The notes under the pieces were generated by a model, which was not told the origin of the DNA, made no database searches, and saw only the letters and a list, made by a program, of their open reading frames with translations. From Astropecten irregularis (lineage: Eukaryota; Echinodermata; Asteroidea; Paxillosida; Astropectinidae), in NCBI GenBank assembly GCA_963971285.1, contig OZ020258.1, forward strand, positions 15,827,390 through 15,891,389: a stretch of DNA of 64,000 nt, written 5' to 3'. The first letter of the stretch is position 1; every line of letters starts with the position of its first letter. Made by a program: the position numbers and the translations under genes. Below are positions 47,264-57,156 of the stretch, piece after piece.

Positions 47264-48000
47264 TATAATACAGGATTGTTGTATCGTTCTAATTATCTGC
47301 TTATATATAATCTACATGTGTATCAATTGTTGCCGAGTTTGATTTTAATTCTAGAAATAAAAAGCTTACATTTACAATATGCCCTGTCCTATGCAACGAA
47401 ATTATTATTGTTAGGCTCAACAGACGCACCTGAAAGCATTTCGTATTTACATGTTCTCTACTTATCTTCTAAATCACCATTTGCAGAAAGAACCATCACA
47501 AATTGAGAAACGCGTATTTGCAATATTGGCTTGTCCTATAGATTAGACCTAGTAAACAACGAACAGTCGAACACCATATTGCAAAATCGCCGTTGGCCAG
47601 CAATGGAGAAGATTCTTTACTGTTTGTAACTGGGGCTGGGTTAGGGCCTACTTGTTGAACTTTAGCCTGTATATTACTTTGATCTCTTCGGGGTACACAC
47701 AGGGTTGTGATGTGAATACGTGAAAATTGCCCCATTTCAACTCCTTGATCTTTGGATCGCTATTTATTTGGTGCTACATGTATAATACAGGAAATATCCA
47801 TAAATATAGAATTTTATCGCTCACAATTGTCGCTACTACATAAAGAATTGTAAAGCTCAACCAACGTCATTCCGACATCTTCACTTTTGCACTGAGACTG
47901 ATCGAATCCAGGGAGCCAAATACTTTGAGTTTTTTTGCTCTGATTTGCGTAGTCGGCTCGGATTTGGAAGCCAATTCTTAAGATCAGGGAATAATTCAAT

Positions 48001-51000
48001 ATGTCTAACGAAGAAGCCAAAGTGTTTCAAACTTGGGACTATGTTGTATTCAGTCTTATGCTGGCCGTGTCTGTGTGCATTGGACTTTTCTACGGCTGCA
48101 CTGGTGGCAAACAGAAGACAACATCTGAGTTCCTGTTGGCTGATCGGAATATGAACCCCATCCCTGTGGCTATGTCACTAGTAGCTAGCTTCATCTCAGC
48201 AATTACAGTACTTGGTACACCTGCTGAAGTCTACATCAACGGCACAATGTTCTGGATCTTTGGGTTTGCCTACATCTTAACTGGATTCGTGGTTACCAGG
48301 ATGTTTCTTCCGGTATTCTATCGCTTGGGTGTGACCAGCGCAAACGAGGTATGTATACAAAACCAACATTTATAATCTCGAAATGCAAGTTTAGGCCGTT
48401 CTGCAGAGACATTGTATTGTTTATCACTCAGTGTAATTGCAATGTTGATACATTATACATGGTAGTCATTGTACAATGATTGCAAAGATTTTAATCAGTG
48501 GTCAATTAAGGCACGCATATTCTTTGGTGATCGTGGTGAGAGTATCCTTCATTGTAGTGATAATGGTGGTTAATTGTGGTGATGATGGTGATACACTTTT
48601 GGCATTGTCTGTTGGTAAATGGATTTTATATATGCATTGACTGACGGTTCTAAGTGTGGTGCTGATAACAATAATACAATTATGAATACAATTATGATAA
48701 AATAACCAAACAATGGTAACTTTCTTTTCTTTTCTTTCAGTACCTTGAGAAACGGTTCAACAAAGTAGTTCGTGTTGCTGGAACCTTGACCTACTTCCTT
48801 CAAATGGTACTCGACCATATTCCAACATTTTCATGCCTCAATCTTAGCATTGTAATTCCTGATCGTACTTCACTTATATAACTTGCAAAGCGCCAGGATT
48901 CATTAATGACTCAGTAGTGTGATTATTATGACATAACACAGATGTTTCGTTCAGATACATATTTGTTTTAATGTCTTTGCTTGTTTTGTATATTAGGTCA
49001 TGTACATGGGAATCGTCATATATGCCCCGGCTTTAGCTTTCAATGCAGGTATTCACATCCTTTCTCATTTATTGCAAATCAATTTGATTTTCATCAATTT
49101 ATCTTTTGTTGAAACGGATCACAAAACTTTGGTTAACATAAGTCCTTTTCACACGACGCTAAAAAAATTCTCAACCATTGAGAAATTCTCTCATGGTTGC
49201 GAAATCTTACAAAAGTGTTATCGTGTGAATGGACACCAATCACCGGCGTCCCTGGTGAATCCTTGAGAGATTTTGACCGAGGTCCAGACCCATGAGAGAA
49301 TTTCTCAATGGTTGAGAGTTTTTTAGTGTCGTGTGAAAGGCCTTTCTCTGAAACGCCGTGATGTTTTGCTGTTGCATTTTATTGCCGCTGTTTTCACTGC
49401 TGTTTGTTTTCTGTTTGTTGGGGTGTTTGTTTGTTTGTTTGTTTGTTTGTTTGATTTTGACTAGTACTTCGATGGGCTTTTCCAAACTTCCCATAATATT
49501 GTCAAACGCACTGAATTTTGCTGTGTGTTTTTCCCCCCACACACAGTTACTGGACTAAGTCTGTGGGGATCTGTCGTTGCTATTGGAGTAGCGTGCACAT
49601 TCTATACCACAGTTGTAAGTATCTTCCTTAAACTTAAGGAACCACATACCAGTCAAACTTAAATACCTTCCAACTATATAATATGACTGTTTTCTTGATT
49701 TTCACTTTGATAATTACAGGGCGGTATGAAAGCCGTGTTGTGGACTGATGTATTTCAAATGTGCGTCATGGTTGCCGGCTTTCTTGCAGTTATAATCGAG
49801 GGCTCTCTAAGACTTGGTGGTTTCAAGGCAGCTTGGAACATCGCTGAAGCAGGAGAACGTGTTGATTTCTGGAAGTACGCATCTCCCAGATAAAAAGATA
49901 ATTGATAATTGCTTGGAGTTGAGAGGGACCGAAGTTTCGATCCTAGCATGATCTTTCTCAAATGCTTAATGACAAGAGGACAAGAACATGCAAGTAAAGA
50001 TTATACATAAATGGATGAGAGGGTCAGAACAAAGTTGGACAGAGTGACCGGGTAAACAGGGAAAGCATGAGGGAACAAAGGGATGTGGAGGTTAGGCAAG
50101 ATCAAAGGTGGATGGGCGTAGGCAAGGTCGAAGTCGGACGGGGAAGGCAAGATCAAATGAGACAAAAGGGTGTATACAAGCTGGGTGAAGGGAACAGATA
50201 TTGAAACTGAGGGTAATTAATTAATGGGTTTAGAAAGAACATTTCAAAACATGGAGAAGTAGGTAAACAATGATGCAGGATGGGGGATAAAAGCTGGATG
50301 ATAGAAATAAAAGGGAAAGAACAAAACAATTATGTTGGTCATTTCCTGCCTGGATGTTGAGGCCATGGGGTTGAATTAATAATTATTATAACACATACGT
50401 CATTTCAATTAATACTAATATAAAATTTCACTCTGATAAACCATTGATCACAGGTGCAGTACATTAGTCGTCAGTTTGAGTTGTATTAATATTGTAACTG
50501 AATCGTAAATTATCAGTAAGGTGTAACTATGTTTGATTCCACTTGACAGTTTTTCACCCGATCCTACAATTCGTCATACCTTCTGGGCCATCATTGTGGG
50601 AGGCACTTTCAATTGGTCAGCAACCTATGGTGTCAACCAGTCACAGGTCCAGCGTTACCTCACCATTGGTGATATCAAAAAGTCCAAAATGTGAGTTGGT
50701 GAAAATAGATTAAGGAATATATAAGACTCGAGGGGAAGGTTTGCAGTTGCATCATGTACACGAATCTCTTCTATGTATGGTTCTGCGAAGAACATTCGAC
50801 GTTTCGAACAGTGTGTTCTGTTCGTCTTCAGGAGGGTGATACTAAGGATCATCTTCATGCAAACGAGCTTTTATCATTAAGGGAATCTTACAGCGAATTA
50901 GTTGCATCTGCTGAACCATTTCACATGTTAATGTCCAGAAAAGTATATTGGATGTAATGGTCTCCTTATTGAGGTTAGTCCTATTCGTTTTGTAATTCAC

Positions 51001-54000
51001 GTGATTATGCATAATTAAGGTGTGTTCTCTCACCTGTTTGTCCGAACTCCAGTGCATTGTACCTAGCAACGGTTGGCATGGTGATCGTTGTGTCTTTGGC
51101 CTGTTCATCTGGTCTAGTGATGTATTCCTTCTATGCCAACAAGGGCTGTGATCCATATACATCAAATCAAGTTAGTCAGACCGATCAGGTACGTTGCAAA
51201 GACATAATTATTCATTTCAAAATCCGTCAAATTATGGTAATGATGATGCTTTGCTTTTGCAATAAAAATACAATATTTTATGCTTATAGATGAAGTTCAA
51301 TTGTTATATAGGTAAATGGTAGCTTGTGTGTTTTCTGTGTGTGAAAAACAGTCTTTTTAATTCTTATTGTGTTCTGGTATTTGTATGATTGCTTTGTTTG
51401 ATAATTCTGATCCCGATTTTGTTTATTTCTATGTGCTGAGTAGCTCATACCATTTTTCGTGATGGATCTATTTGGTGATTTACCTGGGCTTCCTGGTCTC
51501 TTTACGTCTTCAGTCTTCAGTGCAGCCTTAAGGTGAGTTTGGTTTGCTTGTTACTTACATAGAAGGACCTTTAGTCCAACACGTTTGCCGTAATTGAAGC
51601 GATTGATTGTTAGTAACATTCGTGATTGGAATGCTTTCATATCATTATCGTGAATACAGCACTGTGTCTTCAGGGCTTAACTCACTTGCTGCAGTGACGG
51701 CAGAAGATTTGGTTCGTCCTTGCTTCAAAAAGATGGAAGAGGGCAGATACACGATGGTTACCAAGGGAATCGGTAACTCATTCTCAATTTAACTCTCAGT
51801 TTAATGCATAAATAGTGTAATTATCATTGTCATAACCTTTAATGTTGAAATTATGAAGGCCATTGAGAAAAATCTTACTATGATTGAAACACCAGTGGCC
51901 GATTTAAATAACACTGCGATCATAGCTATTAGGCCAAGTACATCGCTAAACGGAAATTAAATCGCTATACTTTGTTTAGCAATAATCCGTTTAGTGATGG
52001 ATTTGGGCTTTAGCGATGATCGCAAAGTGTTATTGAAATCGGCCACTGGTCCGCTGATCACTGGTAACATGAAGCATTTATTATTATTTTGGTTCATTAG
52101 CAGTTTGCAGCAATTTATTACTAGTAGGCCTATATGTAACCTAAGTAGCCAAATGAAGTTGCGGTACGTCAATTCAGTTGGTTACATGTATTAATAGTAG
52201 ACCTATCATTATCGTGCATGCAGTTTTTCTCATTTTCATGAGAATATTGAACATTTGTTTTTTCCGTAGCTATGGGTTTCGGCTTACTCAGTATTCTGAT
52301 AGCGTTCATTGTGTCTCTGTTTAATCAAGGTATTCTTCAGGTACGTAGTACTATAGTGATTGTACATAGTTACCAGATTACATTTGTGTGGGTGAGTTGT
52401 TGATGTTGGACTTATATTGGGAGATACAGAGTTCACGACCAGGCCATTAGTCAAGCTGTCATTGGAACTTCAACTTTGAATTTTGCATAAGTTTGTCGAA
52501 CAGCAAGTAAACAAAAACAGCACGCGCACTGCCCTCAGTGCCCTGGTGCGTATATAGAGAAATACAATCCGCACCCTAGATATGCCAACAAAATGAAGAT
52601 TTTGTGTAAATTTACTTTGTTCTGACTTGTTTGTAACAGTTGGCGCATAGTCTAATGGGAATGACTGGGGGCCCTTTGCTTGGAATGTTCTGTCTAGGGA
52701 TGTTCTTCCCGTGGTCAAACTCTAAGGTTTGTTCTTGTTTTGTTTTGTTTATTGAATTTATTTGATTGATTGATTGATTGATTTGGTAACAGTTGGCGCT
52801 TAGTCTGATTGGAATGACTGGAGGCCCTCTACTTGGTGTCTTCAGTCTTGGCATGTTCTTCCCATGGTCAAACTCCAAGGTTTGTATCATCACATTAATT
52901 GAAAGATCGCCCGTACCACAGGAGATATATTTCACAATAGTGCGCCTCCAAGAGTTTGCAGCGCCCTGGCCAATCACAATGCACGGAATTTGTCAACCCA
53001 ATGCCCATCTGGAAAGGGCCGGCCGATTCCGTGCATTGTGATTGGCCAAGGCGTTGCAAACTCTTGGAGGCGCTCCGAGTGTTTTGAATCGCCCGCAAAG
53101 CCAACGGGTCTTTCCATTCAGAATGCCAGGCATTTCTGATGTTCGCCGCCATCGTCGCTTATTGTATCTGCAGTGTAAAGCTGCAACATCTATATGGCTA
53201 AACAGGATCGCTCTTTTGGAACTGACTGACTGTGCATGGGCATTTTCCTGAAGACGGAGCGAGCATACAGTCCGAAACGTTGAATCCCTCCGGTTCTTGT
53301 CAGAACCACATGCACTCTCGAACGAGTACATGTACTTGGTGCTACTGCAAACCTACTATACCGACTGACTACTTTCACAATGAATAACCTTAATTCGTGT
53401 TTTGTATCACACTTGCCTTCATCATTATTGATACTCGCGTTTTTATAACCGAGTCGTTGTCTGAACAGACACAACTGCTCCATTATAAACCAATATTGTA
53501 CACTGTCTTTGTTTGATTCGTGAATTGCATACATTCTTGTCCATTTCAATCCCATGTCCAATTTGTCTGTATCTCTGGTTTCTGTAATAGGGAGCTTTGG
53601 TAGGTCTCATCAGTGGGCTAGCCTTTGCATTCTGGGTGGGTATTGGTTCACAAATCTACCCACCTTATAGCTACAAACCACCTCTATTGACTGATGGATG
53701 TTATGTTGCAAACACTACTGGGATGTATTCTACAACTGCCTCAGTTTTGACTACGTTGGCATCTACACCAGAACCAAGGTATTTCCTTTATCTGGCTGTT
53801 AATGTATACCAAATTCTCACCTTGAGTTTCAATATCTATTATCAAACTGAAATGAGCGCTTTGTGTATAGGATACACGATGTTGGCAGCAATGTAAAGAC
53901 GAGCCGGACTTATGGCATTGGCTGATGCTTGACAACACCACACTACCAATGTCACCAACAGCTCCACCCAGGGCGGGAAATGGAGAGAGAGGGGAGATAT

Positions 54001-55273
54001 TTCGAATTGTTCGAATTATAGTAAACGAGCTGTTGAAATGCTGAATTATTTTCAGGTGACAATTGTTGTCAAATGCTTATTCAGTGTACATTATGCATGT
54101 TCCATGAACACCAATCATTAATACATATGGTTTGCCGTGATTCATATTTGTTTTGCCTAGTTGTACGTTGTACCTTTCCAATATACAGGCCCAGGCTCGC
54201 TGGTTTGTACAGTTTGTCATATTCCTGGTACAGCTGTGTATTTTGGTTGGTGACAGTGGTCGTAGGACTTCTCGTCAGCTTTCTTACAAGTAAGATGATT
54301 TTGCTTTGTCTGCGACTATGAACTGAAGCCACGAAACAATATTCAAATCTGAAATGATATTTCTGTTCGGACACTGTTATGACAAAAGAATCTAAAGTTT
54401 GCACAATCGGTCAATTGTTTGGCCGAGTTTGATCAGTGCAGGGTTTTAGGTCATTTCTGAAATGAAATATGATTTTTCATCTGAAATGAATTTATGATAA
54501 GCTGCTTTTTAAGATTTATATGGCTGGAATCGAACGGAATTCGACTGTTGTGTTGGTATTTTGTGCAGGTGCTACAAGACCAAAGGACATACATCCCATG
54601 CTTGTGCAACCTGTCGTTGATGCATGCTATTGTTGCCTTCCTGAATCCATTAAGGAACCACTCCGATGTGGTGTTGAACCAATGGTAAGATGTATCGAGA
54701 ACACAGGCACTGTGTCTGGAAAAATCATATCAGTATAAACCAAATGACTTTTCTCGAAACGATATAAAATATCAGCTTAACTTCTTTGATCGGTTAATTT
54801 ATAACTTGTGACGGGCGATTCACAATAGTGCGCCACCATAATATAAGTTTGCAACGCGTTGGCCAATCACAATGCGCGGAATTACGGTAATTTTGGCGAC
54901 AAACTGCGCATAATGGAAAGACGCGCAGTTTGAAGTTGGCCAACTTGTTGGTGGCGCACTATTGTGAAACGCACGTATGCAAAGATACTTCATTCATCCC
55001 AGTATTATCTTAAAGAAAACATACACACGATCGTTTTTATAACAATGGGAATGAACCGTAACATGTTAATTCCTTCGTCAGGATGACGATGAGGACGAGG
55101 ATATAAAAGAACTAGCATTCCGAGTGACAGAGGATGAAACCAAGATGGCGACTGATGTTCACATGATCGAGGTGAATGACAAGGAAATTATGGTAAACAC
55201 GCAGTGTGATGCCGCGGAAAACGTTTACGAACAGGATGTCAGTGATGATGACGTCATGAAGACCGAACTCTAA
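48001..55273 (+). CDS. SLC5A8-like: Gene B: SLC5A8/SLC5A12-like transporter, 15 coding positions with a duplicated exon 11
   Basis: Coding exons: 48001-48348, 48741-48806, 48997-49048, 49547-49614, 49720-49874, 50550-50690, 51053-51188, 51444-51532, 51660-51772, 52270-52340, 52640-52726 or 52793-52879, 53591-53778, 54189-54289, 54569-54684, 55082-55273. With one copy of exon 11 this gives 1923 nt, 640 aa, in one continuous frame. An in-frame TAA at 47992 supports the start [17 protein letters not shown]. Family blocks include [79 protein letters not shown] and GIGSQIYPP. The C-terminal tail is long and very acidic ([11 protein letters not shown]) and ends MKTEL, a class I PDZ ligand. Intron phases are identical to gene A. 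Function by family: Na+-coupled uptake of small organic anions. Confidence 0.93.
49141..49341 (+). mobile_element. Foldback element in gene B intron 3
   Basis: Arms CCTTTTCACACGACGCTAAA and TTTTAGTGTCGTGTGAAAGG, with inner arms AACCATTGAGAAATTCTCTC and its complement. Non-coding. Confidence 0.7.
49911..50240 (-). repeat. Interspersed repeat carrying a hammerhead-like hairpin (reverse copy)
   Basis: Reverse counterpart of 16048-16270: purine-rich stretch, TTTGAGAAA, hairpin GATCAT-GCT-AGGATC, GAAACTTCGGTCC, and the tail CAACTCCAAGCA. Lies in gene B intron 5. Confidence 0.6.
50798..50831 (-). repeat. Hammerhead-like motif with a 6-bp stem
   Basis: Minus strand: CTGAAGA, C, stem GAACAG, loop AACACA, CTGTTC, GAAACGTC. 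Stem pairing is perfect. One extra base between CTGAAGA and the stem differs from the canonical hammerhead core. Lies in gene B intron 6. Confidence 0.55.
51891..52050 (+). mobile_element. Foldback element in gene B intron 9
   Basis: Ends ACCAGTGGCCGATTTAAATA and TATTGAAATCGGCCACTGGT; inner blocks TTTAGTGATGG and GCGATGATCGC. Similar in termini to 45940-46096, where the right flank also reads ACCACTGGT. Confidence 0.7.
52640..52726 (+). CDS. SLC5A8-like: Gene B exon 11a (first of a tandem pair)
   Basis: 87 nt between TTTGTAACAG and GTTTGT. It encodes 29 residues from [11 protein letters not shown] through [14 protein letters not shown] to SNSK, one late membrane helix of the transporter core. 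The gene A and C counterparts are single exons of the same length. It differs from exon 11b at six residues (H/L, M/I, M/V, C/S among them) and has cysteine where 11b, A and C have serine. Both splice sites are intact. Confidence 0.85.
52793..52879 (+). CDS. SLC5A8-like: Gene B exon 11b (second of a tandem pair)
   Basis: 87 nt between GGTAACAG and GTTTGT, encoding [25 protein letters not shown] and SNSK. It is closer to the gene A and C versions than 11a is. Only 66 bases separate it from 11a, with a (GATT)n run in between. Joining both exons would keep the frame but insert an additional membrane helix, so use of one or the other is expected. Confidence 0.88.
52904..53095 (+). mobile_element. 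Foldback element directly downstream of exon 11b
   Basis: Arms GATCGCCCG, CACAATAGTGCGCCTCCAAG and GAGTTTGCA..GGCCAATCACAAT pair with their complements ending GAATCGCCCG. It starts about 24 bases after the exon 11b donor, so the pre-mRNA would carry a large hairpin beside that splice site. Same family as 43401-43543 and 54813-54973. Confidence 0.7.
53248..53280 (+). repeat. Hammerhead-like motif
   Basis: CTGAAGA followed by CGGA...TCCG (short stem) and GAAACGTT. Lies in gene B intron 11, right after the foldback element. Confidence 0.45.
53591..53778 (+). CDS. SLC5A8-like: Gene B exon 12 (GIGSQIYPP and extracellular loop)
   Basis: Encodes a membrane helix ([15 protein letters not shown]), the family motif GIGSQIYPP and a Ser/Thr-rich loop with an NTT sequon, probably extracellular. 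The loop is shorter than in gene A (188 versus 218 nt exon), the main length difference between the paralogues apart from the tails. Confidence 0.88.
54813..54973 (+). mobile_element. Foldback element, GGGCGATTCACAAT family
   Basis: Arms GGGCGATTCACAATAGTGCG and GGCGCACTATTGTGAAACGC. In gene B intron 14. Confidence 0.7.
55082..55273 (+). CDS. SLC5A8-like: Gene B last coding exon
   Basis: After TCCTTCGTCAG, 63 residues [11 protein letters not shown] to DDDVMKTEL then TAA. Strongly acidic cytoplasmic tail ending in a class I PDZ ligand. About twice as long as the gene A tail exon. Confidence 0.88.
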   Translation, partial: DDDEDEDIKELAFRVTEDETKMATDVHMIEVNDKEIMVNTQCDAAENVYEQDVSDDDVMKTEL

Positions 55274-55316
55274 GTGAAACTTGTAATATGCAAAATCAGG
55301 TAGGCCTATGTAAACA

Positions 55317-55456
55317 GGTGTCGTTTTCACGAAGCTCTACGATCAATCGTAACTTAAGTTTCGAAGAATAACCCATCGTATCCTTCGTAGGGCTGCAATG
55401 CATCATAAGTCCTACGATTGGTAGTAAGCTACGATGAGTTTGGTGAAATCAACCCC
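55317..55456 (+). mobile_element. Foldback element, GTGAAATCGACC family
   Basis: Left GGTGTCGTTTTCACGAAG, right GAGTTTGGTGAAATCAACCCC, with ATAACCCATCGTA inside as in 24925-25063. It sits within the 3'UTR of gene B if the poly(A) signal at 55706 is used. Confidence 0.65.
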
Positions 55457-55705
55457 AGTTCTGTTTGTAAATACTCGAAATCGATTTCAGATTTTACGTT
55501 TCTTGTGATTCGAATAAGGCTTTTGCTTTCAGATGTAAACAATTCAGTACGGTAGCAAATTCAATCTGTAGATAAAATAGCATGTTAGACTGCACGTAGG
55601 GCTAGGTAGACCGATTGAGATAATACAAAAAGAGGTTCAAATGATTCAACATGCCACCAAAGTCCTTTTCTTCCAGGTTTGTTTACTTTAATGAGTTCCT
55701 TATAC

Positions 55706-55711
55706 AATAAA
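55706..55711 (+). terminator. AATAAA poly(A) signal, gene B
   Basis: First AATAAA downstream of the gene B stop, about 430 bases away. Confidence 0.5.
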
Positions 55712-56082
55712 TTGCGTTTGATCAACTCAAGTAAAGTTATTTTCATAGATTGATGATATTTGTGCTATCGTAGAAAACTAATAATATAAATAGAATCGAA
55801 ATATCAAGTTATAAAAATATCTAACTAAGCGTAATTCGATAATTCCAGTAAAATTTTTATTTTCCTTTTAAGTGACAATTTCTGATTAGAAGAAGGCATA
55901 TCTTTTAATATAACTTCGATATAAACATAATTTGATCAACAAACAAATTTATATGCAGATAACTAGTAAGGACATAAGATTAATATGATTATTCACTGTT
56001 TCTTTTACAAGTTTTTACTTGTACACATTGCGTAAATTGTACGAAGATTAACAATGTAACTTCGGCAGCTGTGATACATCCT

Positions 56083-56373
56083 GGCCCGATGTCATGGAAT
56101 CCGTTACGATCTATTTATGTGCTTACGAGCACTGCTACGCGTGAAATCTATTTCATGGAATCCGTAAGCAAGACTTTCGGTTAGCGAAGAATTTCTAGAC
56201 TAACCATGATTATTTTCTGCTAACGCGATGTCATATGCCTTCTGCTGAAATTCCTTACTTACCGTTACCAAAAAAGAAAACTCTTCCGTGAATTACGCTA
56301 ACCGTAAGCCAAAAATCTACTGTAAGCGAAAAATGTTTGTTACAACGGTAACGGATTCCACGAAATTGGGCCT
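56083..56373 (+). mobile_element. Foldback element between genes B and C
   Basis: Ends GGCCCGATGTCATGGAATCC and GGATTCCACGAAATTGGGCC, with GTTAC/GTAAC and GCTTACGG-like inner blocks repeated in both orientations. Non-coding. Confidence 0.65.
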
Positions 56374-56587
56374 TGGCGTAAAGTCTCCGTAAACATTTAT
56401 TTTGCTTACTTTTACTAAGCATACAAGTCATAATGTTCTTTTTTATTCTATCTAGTTCTAATCAGAATTGTTTTGTGTTTGTTCATTTTTCGAGAGAGGT
56501 TTGTTTCATATTGTGCTACCACACTTCACTTGACTTACTTTATAGTGTTCCCATCAGGTCAAACCATTTTCTTAGGTCTGTTGCGTT

Positions 56588-56940
56588 TACATTAGTATCA
56601 TACTTTGGTAAGAAACCAAAACAGAAATGGTCACAGATTTACGTATAATTTACAGTGTATGAAGATGGTGGTAGTAGAAACCTACCGTTAAATTGTTTCC
56701 ACCTGAAATGGTGTATTTATCCAGAAATTAGTAAAACAACGACTGAAAATCTTTTTGATCTTTTAAAAGTAAAAAAAAAAGACTTAAGAAATACTGTGGC
56801 TGTTTTTCACTGTTTTCTCAAAAAGTGGGCACCGTATGGGACTGACATTTTCACAAATGACTGTTACTGTATCTTCCTTGATATTTCTGCCCATGAATCT
56901 GCATTTCTTTGACAAAAACCAAAGTATGATATTACTTTTA
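56588..56940 (+). mobile_element. MITE-like element, family A
   Basis: One of the best preserved copies: starts TTAGTATCATACTTTGGTAAG and ends AACCAAAGTATGATATTACT, with all the diagnostic interior blocks. It lies just past the 3' end of gene C. Confidence 0.72.
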
Positions 56941-57156
56941 ACCTACGGATGCGTTCGTTTAGCTTCCTAAAGTCGACACCAGTCAACCTCGTTCGCACCC
57001 TCTAAGAATTGTTTTGCTCAGTATACGCGACCATTTTCAGATCAGGGTTATGCAAATGAAGCTAAATTAACGCACCTATCGAATGCGTTCGGACATAAAA
57101 TTATTATTGTAAGGAATAATCTTCTTATTCTTAAAGATGGATTTGTTTAAGGAACT

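Larger units (their letters stand above)
44753..47999. other. Intergenic region between genes A and B
   Basis: Holds two foldback elements (45940-46096 and 46411-47263). Short frames at 45043-45258, 47276-47506 and 47814-48020 show no family resemblance. The gene B promoter should lie just upstream of 48000, but no clear core element was recognised. Confidence 0.5.

Noticed and set aside
52612-53331. Minus-strand frames across the exon 11a/11b and foldback region
   Set aside because: Antisense readings of the duplicated exons and of an inverted-repeat element.
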